Notes: a model not told the origin generated them from the sequence alone. Positions 8,914 through 17,495 are shown, counted from the stretch's first letter. The stretch is DNA of 64,000 bases from Streptomyces armeniacus (GCF_003355155.1 NZ_CP031320.1:854369-918368); one strand, 5' to 3'. Translations and numbers: made by a program.

Positions 8914-9477
8914 ATGTCCGACCCCGTTCAGCAGCACCAGACCGCCACGAGGCACCCGTACCCGGACGCCTTCCGCCCGTACGAGGCGCCCGCCCCGCAC
9001 CCGCTGCTCGCGCCGCTGACCGGCTTCCTGGGCACCTGGACCGGGCGGGGCCGGGGCGAATACCCCACGCTCGCCGAGGAGTTCACGTACGCGCAGGAGG
9101 TCACGTTCAGCCACGACGGGCGGCCCTTCCTGCACTACGAGACGCGCGCCTGGCTGCTCGACGCGGACGGCGCGCCGCTGCGCCCGTCGGCACGGGAGAG
9201 CGGCTGGTGGCGGCTGCAGCCTGAGGGGCGCGTGGAGGCGCTGATCACCCAGCCGACCGGCGTCGCGGAGATCCTGGTCGGCCAGGCGGACGAGGGCGCG
9301 GCCGAACTCACCAGCCACCAGGTGGCGCTCGCCCCGACCGCCAAGGAGGTCAACGCCACCCGCCGCCGCTACACCCTGACCGGTGACGGCGCGCTTGACT
9401 TCGTACACGACCTCGCGGCGGTCGGCCAGCCGCTGCAGCACCACCTCTCGGCACGGCTGCACCGCGCCGAATCCTGA
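8914..9477 (+). CDS. Nitrobindin-like heme-binding beta-barrel protein (peroxynitrite isomerase family)
   Basis: Cytosolic 187-aa FABP-like barrel of the nitrobindin family (former DUF1794). Known members bind ferric heme and isomerise peroxynitrite to nitrate. The family signature GxWxGxG is present as [12 protein letters not shown] at residues 40-51, and histidines in [11 protein letters not shown] near residue 174 sit where the proximal heme ligand is expected. The ATG at 8914 follows CAGGAG at a good distance. Upstream 8830-8913 is built from short direct CACCGG/ACCAGG repeats. It may share a transcript with the SpoIIE gene, 84 bp away. It is convergent with the tetR gene. Confidence 0.88.
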   Translation: MSDPVQQHQTATRHPYPDAFRPYEAPAPHPLLAPLTGFLGTWTGRGRGEYPTLAEEFTYAQEVTFSHDGRPFLHYETRAWLLDADGAPLRPSARESGWWRLQPEGRVEALITQPTGVAEILVGQADEGAAELTSHQVALAPTAKEVNATRRRYTLTGDGALDFVHDLAAVGQPLQHHLSARLHRAES

Positions 9478-9498
9478 CGTCGCCGTCTGCTGCCGGAT

Positions 9499-10077
9499 TC
9501 AGGACGCGTCGAGGAGGGTCGCGGCGATCTCGCGGGCCTGCCGCGCCGGCGCCGGGGTGCCGAGCACCCCGGCGGTGGCCATGGCGCCGTTGGCCAGCAC
9601 GGAGAGCTGGTCGGCGCGTTCGGGCGGCAGGCCGGCCGCGGCGGCGAGTTCGCCGAGGTGGTCGCGGAACGCCTGCTTGTGCACGCGGGCGAGGTCGGTG
9701 ACCCGCGGTGAGACGGTGCCCAGTTCGCCGACGGTGTTGAGGAACAGGCAGCCGCGGAAGCCGGGTTGGCCGAACCAGTCGTGGAGGTAGTCGAAGACCG
9801 CGAGGACGCGGTCGCGCGGACTGTCGGCGTGCTTGTCGACGTACGCGGTGAGCTCCTCCCGTACGGTCCGGTCCGCTTCCCGCAGCACGGCCTGGACCAG
9901 CTCGTCCTTGGCGGGGAAGGCGCGGTAGAGCCGCTTGAGCGGCACGCCCGAGGCGGTCCGGATGGCGTCCATGCCCACCGCCTGAACGCCCCTCTCGTTG
10001 AAGAGCGTCCGTGCCGCCGACAGGATGCGCGCCCTGTCCTCCGCCGTGTCCGCGCCGGTACGGGACGGGTGTGCCAC
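9499..10077 (-). CDS. TetR-family transcriptional repressor
   Basis: DNA-binding repressor of 192 aa. I start at GTG 10077 because GGAGGAGAAC lies directly upstream; the longer in-frame reading would run through the divergent promoter. Residues ~14-60 form the TetR helix-turn-helix (ILSAARTLFNERGVQAVGMDAIRTASGV, LYRAFPAKDELV). The C-terminal part is a ligand-binding helical domain with GCLFLNTVGELG typical of the TetR_C group near YxAF-type regulators. It is divergent from the NTF2-like and hydrolase genes and faces two copies of a GAGAAC-N-GTTCTC site, so it probably represses both them and itself. The ligand may be the substrate of the hydrolase. Confidence 0.92.
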   Translation of the reverse strand: MAHPSRTGADTAEDRARILSAARTLFNERGVQAVGMDAIRTASGVPLKRLYRAFPAKDELVQAVLREADRTVREELTAYVDKHADSPRDRVLAVFDYLHDWFGQPGFRGCLFLNTVGELGTVSPRVTDLARVHKQAFRDHLGELAAAAGLPPERADQLSVLANGAMATAGVLGTPAPARQAREIAATLLDAS

Positions 10078-10105
10078 GTTCTCCTCCGCCTCTCCGCGCT
10101 TGCGT

Positions 10106-10121
10106 GAGAACCATCGTTTTC
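10106..10121. promoter_or_regulatory. Putative TetR operator, copy 1
   Basis: GAGAACCATCGTTTTC, an imperfect palindrome of the same wording as the perfect one 37 bp away. It is 29 bp upstream of the tetR start codon, placed to act on tetR's own promoter. Confidence 0.65.
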
Positions 10122-10142
10122 GTATGCTACCCGAGCCAGCGT

Positions 10143-10158
10143 GAGAACGAGCGTTCTC
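10143..10158. promoter_or_regulatory. Putative TetR operator, copy 2
   Basis: GAGAACGAGCGTTCTC: two perfect 7-bp arms with a 2-base centre, 19 bp before the NTF2-like start codon. It matches copy 1 at 13 of 16 positions. Two similar sites exactly in a tetR divergent spacer are strong evidence for the operator, though binding is not proven. Confidence 0.75.
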
Positions 10159-10176
10159 GCGAGGAAGGAGCAGGTC

Positions 10177-10596
10177 ATGACCGTGCGCCCACCCGTGCCT
10201 CCGTTCACCGGCGAAACCGCCGCGGCGAAGGTGCAGGCCGCCGAGGACGCGTGGAACACGCGGGACCCCGAGCGGGTCGCGCTCGCCTACACCGAGGACA
10301 CCGAGTGGCGGAACCGGGACGTCTTCCTGCACGGCCGCGTCGAGGTCATCGCCTTCCTGCGCGCCAAGTGGGACCGCGAGCTCGGCTACCGGCTGCGCAA
10401 GGAACTGTGGTCCCACACCGGCGCGCGGATCTCGGTGCGCTTCGAGTACGAGTGGCACGACGCCGGCGGCCAGTGGTGGCGGTCGTACGGCAACGAGCAG
10501 TGGGAGTTCGCCGACAGCGGCCTGATGAGCCGCCGTTACGCCTCGATCAACGACCTGCGCATCACCCCGGCGGAACGCCGTATCGCCACGGCGTGA
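10177..10596 (+). CDS. NTF2-like superfamily protein, DUF1348 type
   Basis: Small cytosolic protein of 139 aa with the NTF2/SnoaL cone-shaped fold. The DUF1348 pattern is clear: [55 protein letters not shown], and the terminal [15 protein letters not shown] 10177 is preceded by AAGGAG; an upstream in-frame GTG would run into the operator. The function of DUF1348 proteins is not established. It is the first gene of the TetR-controlled pair, followed after 49 bp by a dehalogenase-like hydrolase, so it may handle the same xenobiotic or a related stress. Confidence 0.88.
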   Translation: MTVRPPVPPFTGETAAAKVQAAEDAWNTRDPERVALAYTEDTEWRNRDVFLHGRVEVIAFLRAKWDRELGYRLRKELWSHTGARISVRFEYEWHDAGGQWWRSYGNEQWEFADSGLMSRRYASINDLRITPAERRIATA

Positions 10597-10645
10597 ACCG
10601 GAGTCCGGTCCACACGAACACGAGCCTCAGCCAAGGGAGTACGAC

Positions 10646-11539
10646 ATGACGACAACAGAAGCGACGGACTTCGGCGTGCGCTACCGGACGGCCACCGTCC
10701 ACGGCCTCGACGTCTTCTACCGGGAGGCGGGCGACCCGGCGCGGCCCACGCTGGTGCTGCTGCACGGATTCCCGACCAGTTCGCACATGTACCGCGGGCT
10801 GCTCGGCTCGCTCGCCGACGAGTTCCATCTGGTCGCTCCCGACCACATCGGCTTCGGCCAGTCCGCGATGCCCGCGGTGGACGCGTTCGACTACAGCTTC
10901 GAGAACCTCACCACCGTCACCCTCGCCCTGCTGGACACGCTCGGGCTGGACCGCTTCGCCCTCTGCGTGCAGGACTACGGCGCCCCCGTCGGCCTGCGGA
11001 TCGCGACCCGCCACCCGGACCGCGTCACCGCCCTGATCAGCCAGAACGGCAACGCCTACGAGGAGGGCTTCACCCCGTTCTGGGACGTGCTGTTCGCGCA
11101 CGCCAAGGACCGGGCGGCGCACGAGGAGGAGGTACGCGGCTTCCTCACGCCCGAGGCCACGCACTGGCAGTACACCCACGGCGTGCCCGCCGACCGGCTG
11201 AACCGCGTCGCACCGGAGAACTGGCGGCTCGACCAGGCGGGCCTCGACCGGCCGGGCAACGACGCGATCCAGCTCCAGCTGTTCTGGGACTACCAGTTCA
11301 ACCTCGACCTCTACCCGGTCGCGCACCGGTACTTCCGGGAGCACCGGCCGCCGACGCTGCTCACCTGGGGCCGGCACGACGAGATCTTCGCGGCGGCCGG
11401 TGCCGAGGCGTTCCTGCGCGACCTGCCCGACGCGGAACTGCACCTGCTGGACACCGGGCACTTCGCCCTCGAGACGCACGGCACGGAAATCGCCGCGCTG
11501 ATCCGCGACTTCCTGCGCCGCGCGGTCACGCCCGCCTGA
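10646..11539 (+). CDS. Alpha/beta-fold hydrolase, haloalkane-dehalogenase-like
   Basis: Cytosolic hydrolase of 297 aa. The oxyanion motif LLHGFPTSSHMY and the nucleophile elbow VQDYGAPVG put aspartate (D110) rather than serine at the nucleophile, as in haloalkane dehalogenases and epoxide hydrolases. The acid is probably D in GRHDEIF and the base histidine is in LDTGHFALE. The length fits the family. A short A/G-rich leader (AAGGGAG) precedes ATG 10646. It is the second gene of the TetR-controlled unit. Substrate could be a haloalkane, a fluoroacetate-like compound or an epoxide; the sequence alone does not decide this. Confidence 0.88.
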   Translation: MTTTEATDFGVRYRTATVHGLDVFYREAGDPARPTLVLLHGFPTSSHMYRGLLGSLADEFHLVAPDHIGFGQSAMPAVDAFDYSFENLTTVTLALLDTLGLDRFALCVQDYGAPVGLRIATRHPDRVTALISQNGNAYEEGFTPFWDVLFAHAKDRAAHEEEVRGFLTPEATHWQYTHGVPADRLNRVAPENWRLDQAGLDRPGNDAIQLQLFWDYQFNLDLYPVAHRYFREHRPPTLLTWGRHDEIFAAAGAEAFLRDLPDAELHLLDTGHFALETHGTEIAALIRDFLRRAVTPA

Positions 11540-11596
11540 CGCCGGGGTTCCCGTCGCGCCCGGCGCCGCGCGGTCACGCCCGGCGCGGGGCTCGGT

Positions 11597-11737
11597 TCAC
11601 ACCTCCGGGCCGTGGCCCAGCAGTTGGCGGATGAGCCCGTCGAGGTCGAGGAGCTCGCCCTCCATGCCTGGGGGCACCATGTGCTCGGTCCAGTGCAGGA
11701 AGGCCTCCACGTCGGCGGCCGCGGCGGTCGCTCGCAC
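11597..11737 (-). CDS. Possible short protein or gene remnant, unrecognised
   Basis: A 46-codon minus-strand frame from GTG 11737 to TGA reads as amphipathic and protein-like (DVEAFLHWTEHMVPPGME, then GELLDLDGLIRQLLGH). It occupies nearly all of an otherwise empty spacer and does not overlap the MarR gene on the other strand. No ribosome site is visible. It could be a small real gene, or the tail of a lost gene. I do not recognise the family. Confidence 0.3.
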   Translation of the reverse strand: MRATAAAADVEAFLHWTEHMVPPGMEGELLDLDGLIRQLLGHGPEV

Positions 11738-11752
11738 TGTCCTAACGGCCGC

Positions 11753-12229
11753 GTGGACCCTGACACCCCCTGGCTGACCGAGCAGCAGCGCGTCTGGCGC
11801 AACTGGCTGCGCATGAACACCGAACTGCCCGCCGCCCTGCACCGCCAGCTGCAGGCCGACTCCGAGCTGTCCCTGCCGGACTACGACGTCCTCGTCCAGC
11901 TCACCGACACCCCCGAGGGCCGCGTACGGGTGCTGGACCTCGCGCGCGCCCTGCGCTGGGAACGCAGCCGGCTCTCGCACCACATCAAACGCATGGAGGG
12001 CCGCGGCCTGGTGCGGCGCGAGGACGTGCCCGGCGACGGCCGCGGCGCCTACGTGGTCCTCACGCCCGAGGGCCGTACCGCGATAGAGCGGGCCGCTCCG
12101 GCCCACGCGCGGCGTGTGCGCAGCCTGATCTTCGACTCCGTGGGCGCGGACGAACTGGCCGCGCTGGGTGCGGTCGTCGCCAAGGTGCTCGCGCGCCTCG
12201 ACGAAGAGGAACGGCAGCCCGCGCGCTGA
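11753..12229 (+). CDS. MarR-family transcriptional regulator
   Basis: Winged-helix regulator of 158 aa: helix pair TEQQRVWRNWLRMNTELPAALHRQLQ, recognition helix region VLDLARALRWERSRLSHHIKRMEGRGLV, and wing RREDVPGDGRGAYVVLTPEG. I start at GTG 11753 (DPDTPWL follows) because the upstream in-frame codons read as antisense to the possible small frame at 11597-11737. No clear ribosome site is visible, so the mRNA may be leaderless. Family members sense phenolics, antibiotics or oxidants. No target gene is adjacent, although the dehalogenase-like gene lies just upstream. Confidence 0.88.
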   Translation: MDPDTPWLTEQQRVWRNWLRMNTELPAALHRQLQADSELSLPDYDVLVQLTDTPEGRVRVLDLARALRWERSRLSHHIKRMEGRGLVRREDVPGDGRGAYVVLTPEGRTAIERAAPAHARRVRSLIFDSVGADELAALGAVVAKVLARLDEEERQPAR

Positions 12230-12261
12230 CCGCTCCCGTACGGGCCGTTCCCGTGGCCGCT

Positions 12262-12306
12262 CTCGTACGGGCCAGTCCCGTACGGGCCACTCCCGTACAG
12301 GACCGG
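12262..12306. repeat. 15-bp tandem repeat with CGTACGGGCCA units
   Basis: Three adjacent 15-bp units of the form CGTACGGGCCAGTCC, CGTACGGGCCACTCC and CGTACAGGACCGG-, with a more diverged copy just upstream (from 12237). It lies in the 100-bp spacer between the convergent marR and kinase genes. The core CGTACGG is the same as in several coding repeats elsewhere in this window. Confidence 0.6.
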
Positions 12307-12329
12307 CGGGGCCGCCGGATCACCGGCGG

Positions 12330-14030
12330 TCAGCCGGTCCTGACGTCGAACCGGAACCCTTCGCGTACGTGGTTGAAGACCACCTTGTGGCGGTCCCAGT
12401 CCGTGCTCGGCGCCGAGAGGTAGATCGCGTACTCCTTCTCGCCCGGCTCCCCGAACCCGAGGTCCTGGGCGTGGAACTGGCGGGCCCTGCCCTGCCAGGT
12501 GAACTCCCAGATCGCGGCCGGCATGCCCCGGTACGTCGTGCTCTGCATGCGCACCTGGCGGTAGCCGGGCAGCTTCCCCTCCTCGACGGACTTCTCCTCG
12601 TCGTTCTTCCAGCGCTGCAGCGGGTCCGTGCTCGCGAAGTCGAGCACGGCGACGCGGAGGCTGACCATGCCGGTCGGGTCGATGTACGCGACGCCTTCCG
12701 CCTCGTCCTCCAGATCCTTGCGGGTCCAGTCCTCGGGGACGGGGAAGGAGACGCCGAACCCCTCCTCCCGCGCGAGGCGGTAGCCCTCGGGTACGGGCTT
12801 GGGGGAGGCGGGCCTCGGCTCCTGGGTCGTGACCTCGCTCGGGGAGATCTTCTCGCCCGGGACCGCCTGGCCGCCCTTGTCGTCGTCGCGCAGCCCGAGG
12901 TACGCGCCGCTGAGCGCGAGCACCGCCACGACGGCGGCGACCGCCGCCCACGCGCCCGTACGGCGCCCGCCACGTCCGCCTGGCGGCGGTGGCGGCGGCG
13001 GTGCGCCGGGTGTCGTCCCGCTGCCGGTCGCGTGAGCGGCGGGAGCGGCGGGAGCGGCGGGAGCAACGGGAGAGGCCTGAGCGGCGGGCGTTGCGGCGGC
13101 CGGTGGAGTCGCGGGCGCCGCGGGCGCGGGCGCGGGGTCCGTGCGCTCCGGGGGCCGGACGGTGTGCATGTGCGCGTCGACCTGGGTGTCCGCGACCACC
13201 CGCAGCCGCCGCTCCACCTCCTCCCCGGAGGGCCGTGCCTCCGGCTCCTTGGCCAGCAGCTCCTCGATCAGCGGAGTCAACGCCCCCGCGGAGACGGGCC
13301 GTTCGAGCGGGTCGACGGCTATCGCGTACGTGGTCTCCAGTGGCGTGTTCCGGCGGAACGGCGGGAGTCCCTCCACGGCCTGGTACAGCGTGGCTCCCAG
13401 TGCCCACAGGTCCGAAGCGGGGCCCGGAGTGGTGCCCTTGACGCGCTCCGGGGCGCAGAAGTCGATGGAGCCGATGAGTTCGCCCGTACGTGTGAGGGTG
13501 GAGGCGTCGGCGAGGACGGCGATGCCGAAGTCCGTGAGCACGACGCGCCCTTCGGCGCCCAGCAGCACATTGCCGGGCTTCACGTCGCGGTGCAGCACGC
13601 CGGCGGCGTGCGCGGCCCGCAGCGCGGCGATCATGCCGGCGCCGATCCGAGCCGCCTCACCGGGTGCCACCGGGCCGTCCTGCTTCAGGACTTCGTCGAG
13701 CGCGCGCGACGGCACGTGCTCCATGACGATGCAGGGCACGGCGGTGTCGTGCACCATGTCGTCGACGACGTCGTGCACCACCACGACGTTCGGGTGGGTG
13801 ATGCGGGCGGCGCTACGGGCCTCACGGCGCGTGCGTTCGAAGAGGGTGGCGCGTTCGCCGTCCGCCAGATGCGGCGGCAAGTGCAACTTCTTGACGGCCA
13901 CATGGCGTCCCAGCACCTCGTCCTCGGCCTGCCAGACGGTGCCCATGCCGCCGCGCCCGATCCGCCGCAGCAGGCGGTACCGTCCCGCGACGAGTCGTCC
14001 GGGCTCGTCGACCCCCGTGCCGTCCCACAC
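12330..14030 (-). CDS. Membrane-anchored Hanks-type serine/threonine protein kinase
   Basis: Receptor-like kinase of 566 aa. GTG 14030 has GAGGAG six bases upstream. The kinase domain spans residues ~18-278: glycine loop GRGGMG (25-30), lysine in VAVKKL (47), catalytic HRD (147-149, LHRDVKPGN), DFG (167-169) and activation-loop threonines. Then comes a long Ala/Pro-rich juxtamembrane linker (~295-355), one membrane helix (~360-380) and an extracellular domain of ~185 residues without PASTA repeats. That domain contains YRLAREEGFGVSFPVPEDW and resembles sensor domains of other Streptomyces kinases. It is a single-gene unit; the signal it senses is unknown. Confidence 0.93.
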   Translation of the reverse strand: MWDGTGVDEPGRLVAGRYRLLRRIGRGGMGTVWQAEDEVLGRHVAVKKLHLPPHLADGERATLFERTRREARSAARITHPNVVVVHDVVDDMVHDTAVPCIVMEHVPSRALDEVLKQDGPVAPGEAARIGAGMIAALRAAHAAGVLHRDVKPGNVLLGAEGRVVLTDFGIAVLADASTLTRTGELIGSIDFCAPERVKGTTPGPASDLWALGATLYQAVEGLPPFRRNTPLETTYAIAVDPLERPVSAGALTPLIEELLAKEPEARPSGEEVERRLRVVADTQVDAHMHTVRPPERTDPAPAPAAPATPPAAATPAAQASPVAPAAPAAPAAHATGSGTTPGAPPPPPPPGGRGGRRTGAWAAVAAVVAVLALSGAYLGLRDDDKGGQAVPGEKISPSEVTTQEPRPASPKPVPEGYRLAREEGFGVSFPVPEDWTRKDLEDEAEGVAYIDPTGMVSLRVAVLDFASTDPLQRWKNDEEKSVEEGKLPGYRQVRMQSTTYRGMPAAIWEFTWQGRARQFHAQDLGFGEPGEKEYAIYLSAPSTDWDRHKVVFNHVREGFRFDVRTG

Positions 14031-14240
14031 TCCGCGCTCCTCACGCTGCGCCTGCGCCCGAACATGGCTTCTGTGTCGTGGCCTTGACACGATACTTGCC
14101 GGGATCATGTCTCACGCAGGGGGCCGGGGTGCCCGCCGCGTGCCGGGCCGTGGGTACGGCCCTGTTCAACGCAGGTGAGACGGGGCGGAGTTCGTCCGGG
14201 GGCGGAGTTCACCCGGAACGGTGCCCGGGCGAGCCGCCGT

Positions 14241-14468
14241 TCACCTGGCGTCGCTCCACGCGGTCTGCTTCAGCTCCATCCGGGCGGCGGGCGCGTCGGG
14301 GAGGGTCGTCCAGTACGGGTGCGTGGTGATCCGTACGGACAGCCGCAGCAGCTCGCGCCGCAGGACGGCGGTCTGCGTGCCGTGGGCGTCCGCGAGGCGG
14401 CGGTAGGTGGTGTACCAGTCGCGCTGGGCCTGTACGAGTTCGGCGGGGAAGGCGTGCGTCGTCGTCAT
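14241..14468 (-). CDS. Small hypothetical protein (75 aa)
   Basis: Short soluble protein from ATG 14468. It is all-helical in appearance, with LVQAQRDWYTTYRRLADAHG and a second helix TAVLRRELLRLSVRI, and then TTHPYWTTLPDAPAARMELK. The regular heptads suggest a helical hairpin. I recognise no domain. It is upstream of the kinase on the same strand but 210 bp away. The intervening region contains a tandem duplication of GGGGCGGAGTTC near 14177-14205 and possible kinase promoter sequence. Confidence 0.6.
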   Translation of the reverse strand: MTTTHAFPAELVQAQRDWYTTYRRLADAHGTQTAVLRRELLRLSVRITTHPYWTTLPDAPAARMELKQTAWSDAR

Positions 14469-14589
14469 GGCACGATGATGCCATGTGTTCGAACATCTGT
14501 GCGACTGATGTGGTGCGCCGGCGTGTCCCGAAGCCGCCGTGAAACCGGCTGAAGCCGTGCTGAAACCGGCCGCCCGCACGCTCCACGGC

Positions 14590-14825
14590 ATGGATACGAC
14601 GACAGCGACAGCAAAGCCGCTCGCGATCGCGGCCACCGGGCTGCGGAAGGCGTAGGGCGGCGAGCTGCGGGTCGGCGGCCACGACCTGGCCGCGGAACCC
14701 GACGCCGTACGGGCGGCGATCGGCGTCACCGGGCAGTTCTCCGCGGTGGACAACCTGATCACCGGCGAGGAGAACATGTGGCTCATGGCGGACCTGCACC
14801 GCCTGCCCCGGCGCGAGGGCCACCG
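14590..14825 (+). pseudogene. Remnant of a DrrA-type drug-resistance ABC ATPase (internal deletion, truncated)
   Basis: From ATG 14590 the frame reads like the start of a daunorubicin-resistance-type ATPase (AIAATGLRKA), then hits TAG at 14653 exactly where the Walker A region should begin. In the same frame it resumes with GELRVGGHDLAAEPDAVRAA, GVTGQFSAVDNLITGEE and MADLHRLPRREGHR, then stops matching at about 14825. Compared with DrrA proteins, some 45 residues including the entire Walker A P-loop are missing, as is everything after the Q-loop region. It cannot encode a working ATPase. It abuts a second gene fragment on the other strand. Confidence 0.82.
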
Positions 14826-15625
14826 GTCGGCCTCGTCGACGGCGCCGCGCTGGAGGGCGGCGAGCACGAGCCCCCAGCGGATGCCGACGGAGTCGGACCA
14901 GTCGCCGAGGCCCGAGCCGAGCGCGGCGGCGATGCCGTCCGCGGGCCCGGACCGGTGCCCGGGCTGCCCCGCCGAACCCCCCTGCCCCACCTGCCCCGTG
15001 GGGACGCCCGAGCCGGTCCGGCCCTCGCCGGCGCCGAGCGCCCAGGCCACCTCACCGGCCACCTCACCGGCCACGTCGCCGTCCGCGGTGACGCCCGCGA
15101 GCGGCACGAAGTGCACCACGCGCTGCTCCGCCTCGCGCGCCACGACGTGTGCCAGCCGCGTCTTGCCCAGGCCGCCGGGTCCGACGACGGTGGCGACCCG
15201 GGACGTACGCAGCAGCTCCGCCACGGCGGCGACGTCGCCGTCCCTGCCGAGCAGCGGGTTCGGCTCGTGCGGCACCCCCTCCCGTACGGGCACCTCATCC
15301 CGTACGGCCGCACCGCGGAGCAACTCCTGGTGCACGGCCCGCAGTCCGGCGCCCGGGTCGGTGCCCAGCCCGTCGCGCAGACCGCGCCGGTACGTGTCAT
15401 ACCGCGCCAGCGCCGCTCCCGTGCCCACCGTCACGGCCTCGCAGCGCAGCAGCTCCGTCACCAGCTCCTCGTCCCGCGGGTGCCCGACGGCCAGCTCCGC
15501 CAGCGGCCCGGCCGCCTCCGCGTGCCTGCCGAGCCGGGCCAGGGCGAGGGCGCGGTGGCGTACCAACTGCCGGTACGCCACCGCCCGTTCCGCCCGGAGC
15601 GCCGCGACCGGGCCGTCCGCGGCCC
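14826..15625 (-). pseudogene. Remnant of an AfsR/SARP-like regulator (BTAD tail plus start of NB-ARC)
   Basis: On the minus strand, entered from the 3' side of the NPP1-like gene with no start codon of its own, the frame reads the second half of a bacterial transcriptional-activation domain: LALARLGRHAEAAGPLAELA, RYDTYRRGLRDGLGTDPG. A STAND ATPase start follows (NPLLGRDGDVAAVAELLRTS, VATVVGPGGLGKTRLAHVV with Walker A). It then degenerates after a Gly/Ala-rich stretch and ends abruptly where the ABC fragment begins. The DNA-binding domain, most of the NTPase and all sensor repeats are gone. It is most likely debris from a lost antibiotic-type cluster. Confidence 0.78.
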
Positions 15626-16477
15626 TCAGGCGTGCGGGTCGAACGGCACCTCGTCGGGCTTGGCCTTGGCGAGGTTGTCCGCGAACCGCTCGTCCGCGAG
15701 CGCCAGTTTGGCCGCACCGAAGTCGGCGGCCGTCAGCTTGTCGCGGATGCCGTCGGGGAACTTGTTCCAGCTCACCAGCGCCGGGCGCTGCCACGCCCCC
15801 TTGTGGTTCTCCGGCTGCTCGTCCGCGGAGGCGAAGCGGAACGCGTGGGTGCTGACGCCGTCCTTGTGGTAGACGATCTTCGGGTGGCTGTCCTCCCAGG
15901 CGATGTCGGCGGCGGCCTTCTTCTCGTAGCCCTTGTGCTGCGACACGGACACGTACTTGGCCTGGTCCTCGTTGACCCAGACCACGACGTGCTCCAGGTC
16001 GTGCTTGTGGCCCGCGGAACCAGGGCCCAGGGCGGCCTGGTCCTTCTCGAAGTAGAGCGCGTACATGTACGCGCACCAGCCGTTGTCGCACTTGGAGCGC
16101 GCGTACGAGTTGGTGTTGTCGAGGTCGTGCGCGTCGCGGCAGTTGCCGTTGACGTCCCCGCCGAGGTCCAGGCCGGGGTTGAGCGTGCCGTCGGCGGAGA
16201 TGGCGGGTGTGGGGTAGCAGCCGTCCTTGTCGTAGTCGAACGACGGCTGCCACTTGCCGTCCGGCTCCTCGACGCTGGGCGGCAGCGCGCCGGGCGGATC
16301 CGCCCAGGCGGTGGGGAGGACGAACGCCAGCACGGCGGAGCCGGCCAGCGTGCCGCCGGCGAGCAGCAGTCTCCTGGAGCGCCGCTTCCTGGAGTGCCGC
16401 GGCGCGCCGCCCGCCGCTCTCGGCGGGCGGCGCTTCTCTGCACGGGTGTGGGGGGTCGGCACCGTGATCTCCTTCAT
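15626..16477 (-). CDS. Secreted NPP1-like (necrosis-inducing protein family) protein
   Basis: Exported protein of 283 aa. It starts at ATG 16477 and has an unusually basic n-region (HSRKRRSRR) followed by LLLAGGTLAGSAVLAFVLP and a probable cleavage at TAWA-DPP, possibly Tat-type. The mature part has the NLP/NPP1 pattern: DYDKDGCYPTPAISADG, AYMYALYFEKDQ, and GHKHDLEHVVVWV. The last is this protein's version of the family's GHRHDWE metal-binding heptapeptide, with Lys and Leu substitutions. Four cysteines could form disulfides. NPP1 proteins of oomycetes and Erwinia bind plant sphingolipids and lyse cells; the actinobacterial members' role is unknown. Together with the pectate lyase it hints at plant association. 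Confidence 0.85.
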   Translation of the reverse strand: MKEITVPTPHTRAEKRRPPRAAGGAPRHSRKRRSRRLLLAGGTLAGSAVLAFVLPTAWADPPGALPPSVEEPDGKWQPSFDYDKDGCYPTPAISADGTLNPGLDLGGDVNGNCRDAHDLDNTNSYARSKCDNGWCAYMYALYFEKDQAALGPGSAGHKHDLEHVVVWVNEDQAKYVSVSQHKGYEKKAAADIAWEDSHPKIVYHKDGVSTHAFRFASADEQPENHKGAWQRPALVSWNKFPDGIRDKLTAADFGAAKLALADERFADNLAKAKPDEVPFDPHA

Positions 16478-16646
16478 GGCCGGGGAGTTGGAGGGCTCCG
16501 TCGGCCCGGGGGGTGGTTCGCACCCAACGTAGGGCCGGTCGCCGTCAACAGACCCTTGGCTGCGCCTCAAGGGCCGCTGAAGTGCCCAACTCCCGGGCGA
16601 CTGCCCGAGGTTACCCGCCCGCCGTCCGCCGGGGGAGTGCGCGGTG

Positions 16647-17495
16647 TCAGCCCCGGCCGACGCGCTTCCGGTACTGGGACGGCGAACAGCCGGTGTGCGT
16701 ACGGAACGCCCGCGCGAAGCTCTCCCGGCGCGGGTAGCCGCAGCGCCGCGCGATGTCGGCGATGGGGTCGGCGTCCAGTACGAGGAGGTGGCGCGCGGTT
16801 TCGATGCGCCGCTGCGTGAGATACCGCAGGGGCGTCTGCCCGGTGGTGGCGGTGAACCGGCGGATGAAGTGGTAGCGGCTCATCCGGGCCTGCTTCGCCA
16901 GGTGGTCGAGGGTGATGTCGGCCGCCAGGTTCTCCCGCATGTACGAGGTGACCGCGCGCAGTTGCTCCGCGTTGAGGCCGTGGGCGGAGGGGGTGGCCTC
17001 CCCGTACGCGTGCAGCAGGTGCGCGGCCAGGTACCGCGCCGCGCCGTCCGCGTAGTCGTCGCCCGCTCCGGCGGCGCGGGCACGCAGCAGTACGGACGCC
17101 ATCGACGCGACGTGCGGGTCGAAGGCGCGCAGGGTGTGCAGCGACGCGAGGTCGCGGTCGCGGCCGGCCGTGGCCGGGTGCGCCTCGGCCGAGTAGCGGA
17201 GGACCGCCGCGGACAGCCCGACGGAGGCGACGGCGAACGGCTGGTGGCGCGGCGGCTTCCGGCTCAGCCGTACGAGGTTCCCGGGTGCGAGGCGGCATAT
17301 CTCGCCGGGCACGAGGGTGGTACGGCGCAGGCCGCCGCCGTCGTGGCCCTCGATCCGGCACGAACCCCGCACGGGCGTGACGATGCCGAACCACCCGTCC
17401 GGCGCCCGGTGTTCGGCGGCGCTGCCGTTCTCCGGCGTCGGGTGCCGCTCCACCGTCAGCGAGCGCCAGAACGGGCTGAGGTGCGGAGTCGTCAC
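16647..17495 (-). CDS. AraC-family transcriptional regulator
   Basis: Regulator of 282 aa starting at GTG 17495, with GGGAG upstream. The N-terminal half is a cupin-like effector domain (GWFGIVTPVRGSCRIEGHDGG) including LVPGEICRLAPGNLVRLSR. The C-terminal ~100 residues are the double helix-turn-helix: ITLDHLAKQARMSRYHFIRRF, TGQTPLRYLTQRRIETARHLL, IADIARRCGYPRRESFARAFR and the terminal GCSPSQYRKR. It is divergent from the arsR-CDF pair, with a 237-bp spacer between, but nothing shows that it controls them. Confidence 0.92.
   Translation of the reverse strand: MTTPHLSPFWRSLTVERHPTPENGSAAEHRAPDGWFGIVTPVRGSCRIEGHDGGGLRRTTLVPGEICRLAPGNLVRLSRKPPRHQPFAVASVGLSAAVLRYSAEAHPATAGRDRDLASLHTLRAFDPHVASMASVLLRARAAGAGDDYADGAARYLAAHLLHAYGEATPSAHGLNAEQLRAVTSYMRENLAADITLDHLAKQARMSRYHFIRRFTATTGQTPLRYLTQRRIETARHLLVLDADPIADIARRCGYPRRESFARAFRTHTGCSPSQYRKRVGRG

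Noticed and set aside
14078..14110. TTGACA-like sequence near 14082 as a plus-strand promoter
   Set aside because: No acceptable -10 at 16-18 bp and no plus-strand gene downstream except the dead ABC remnant far away.
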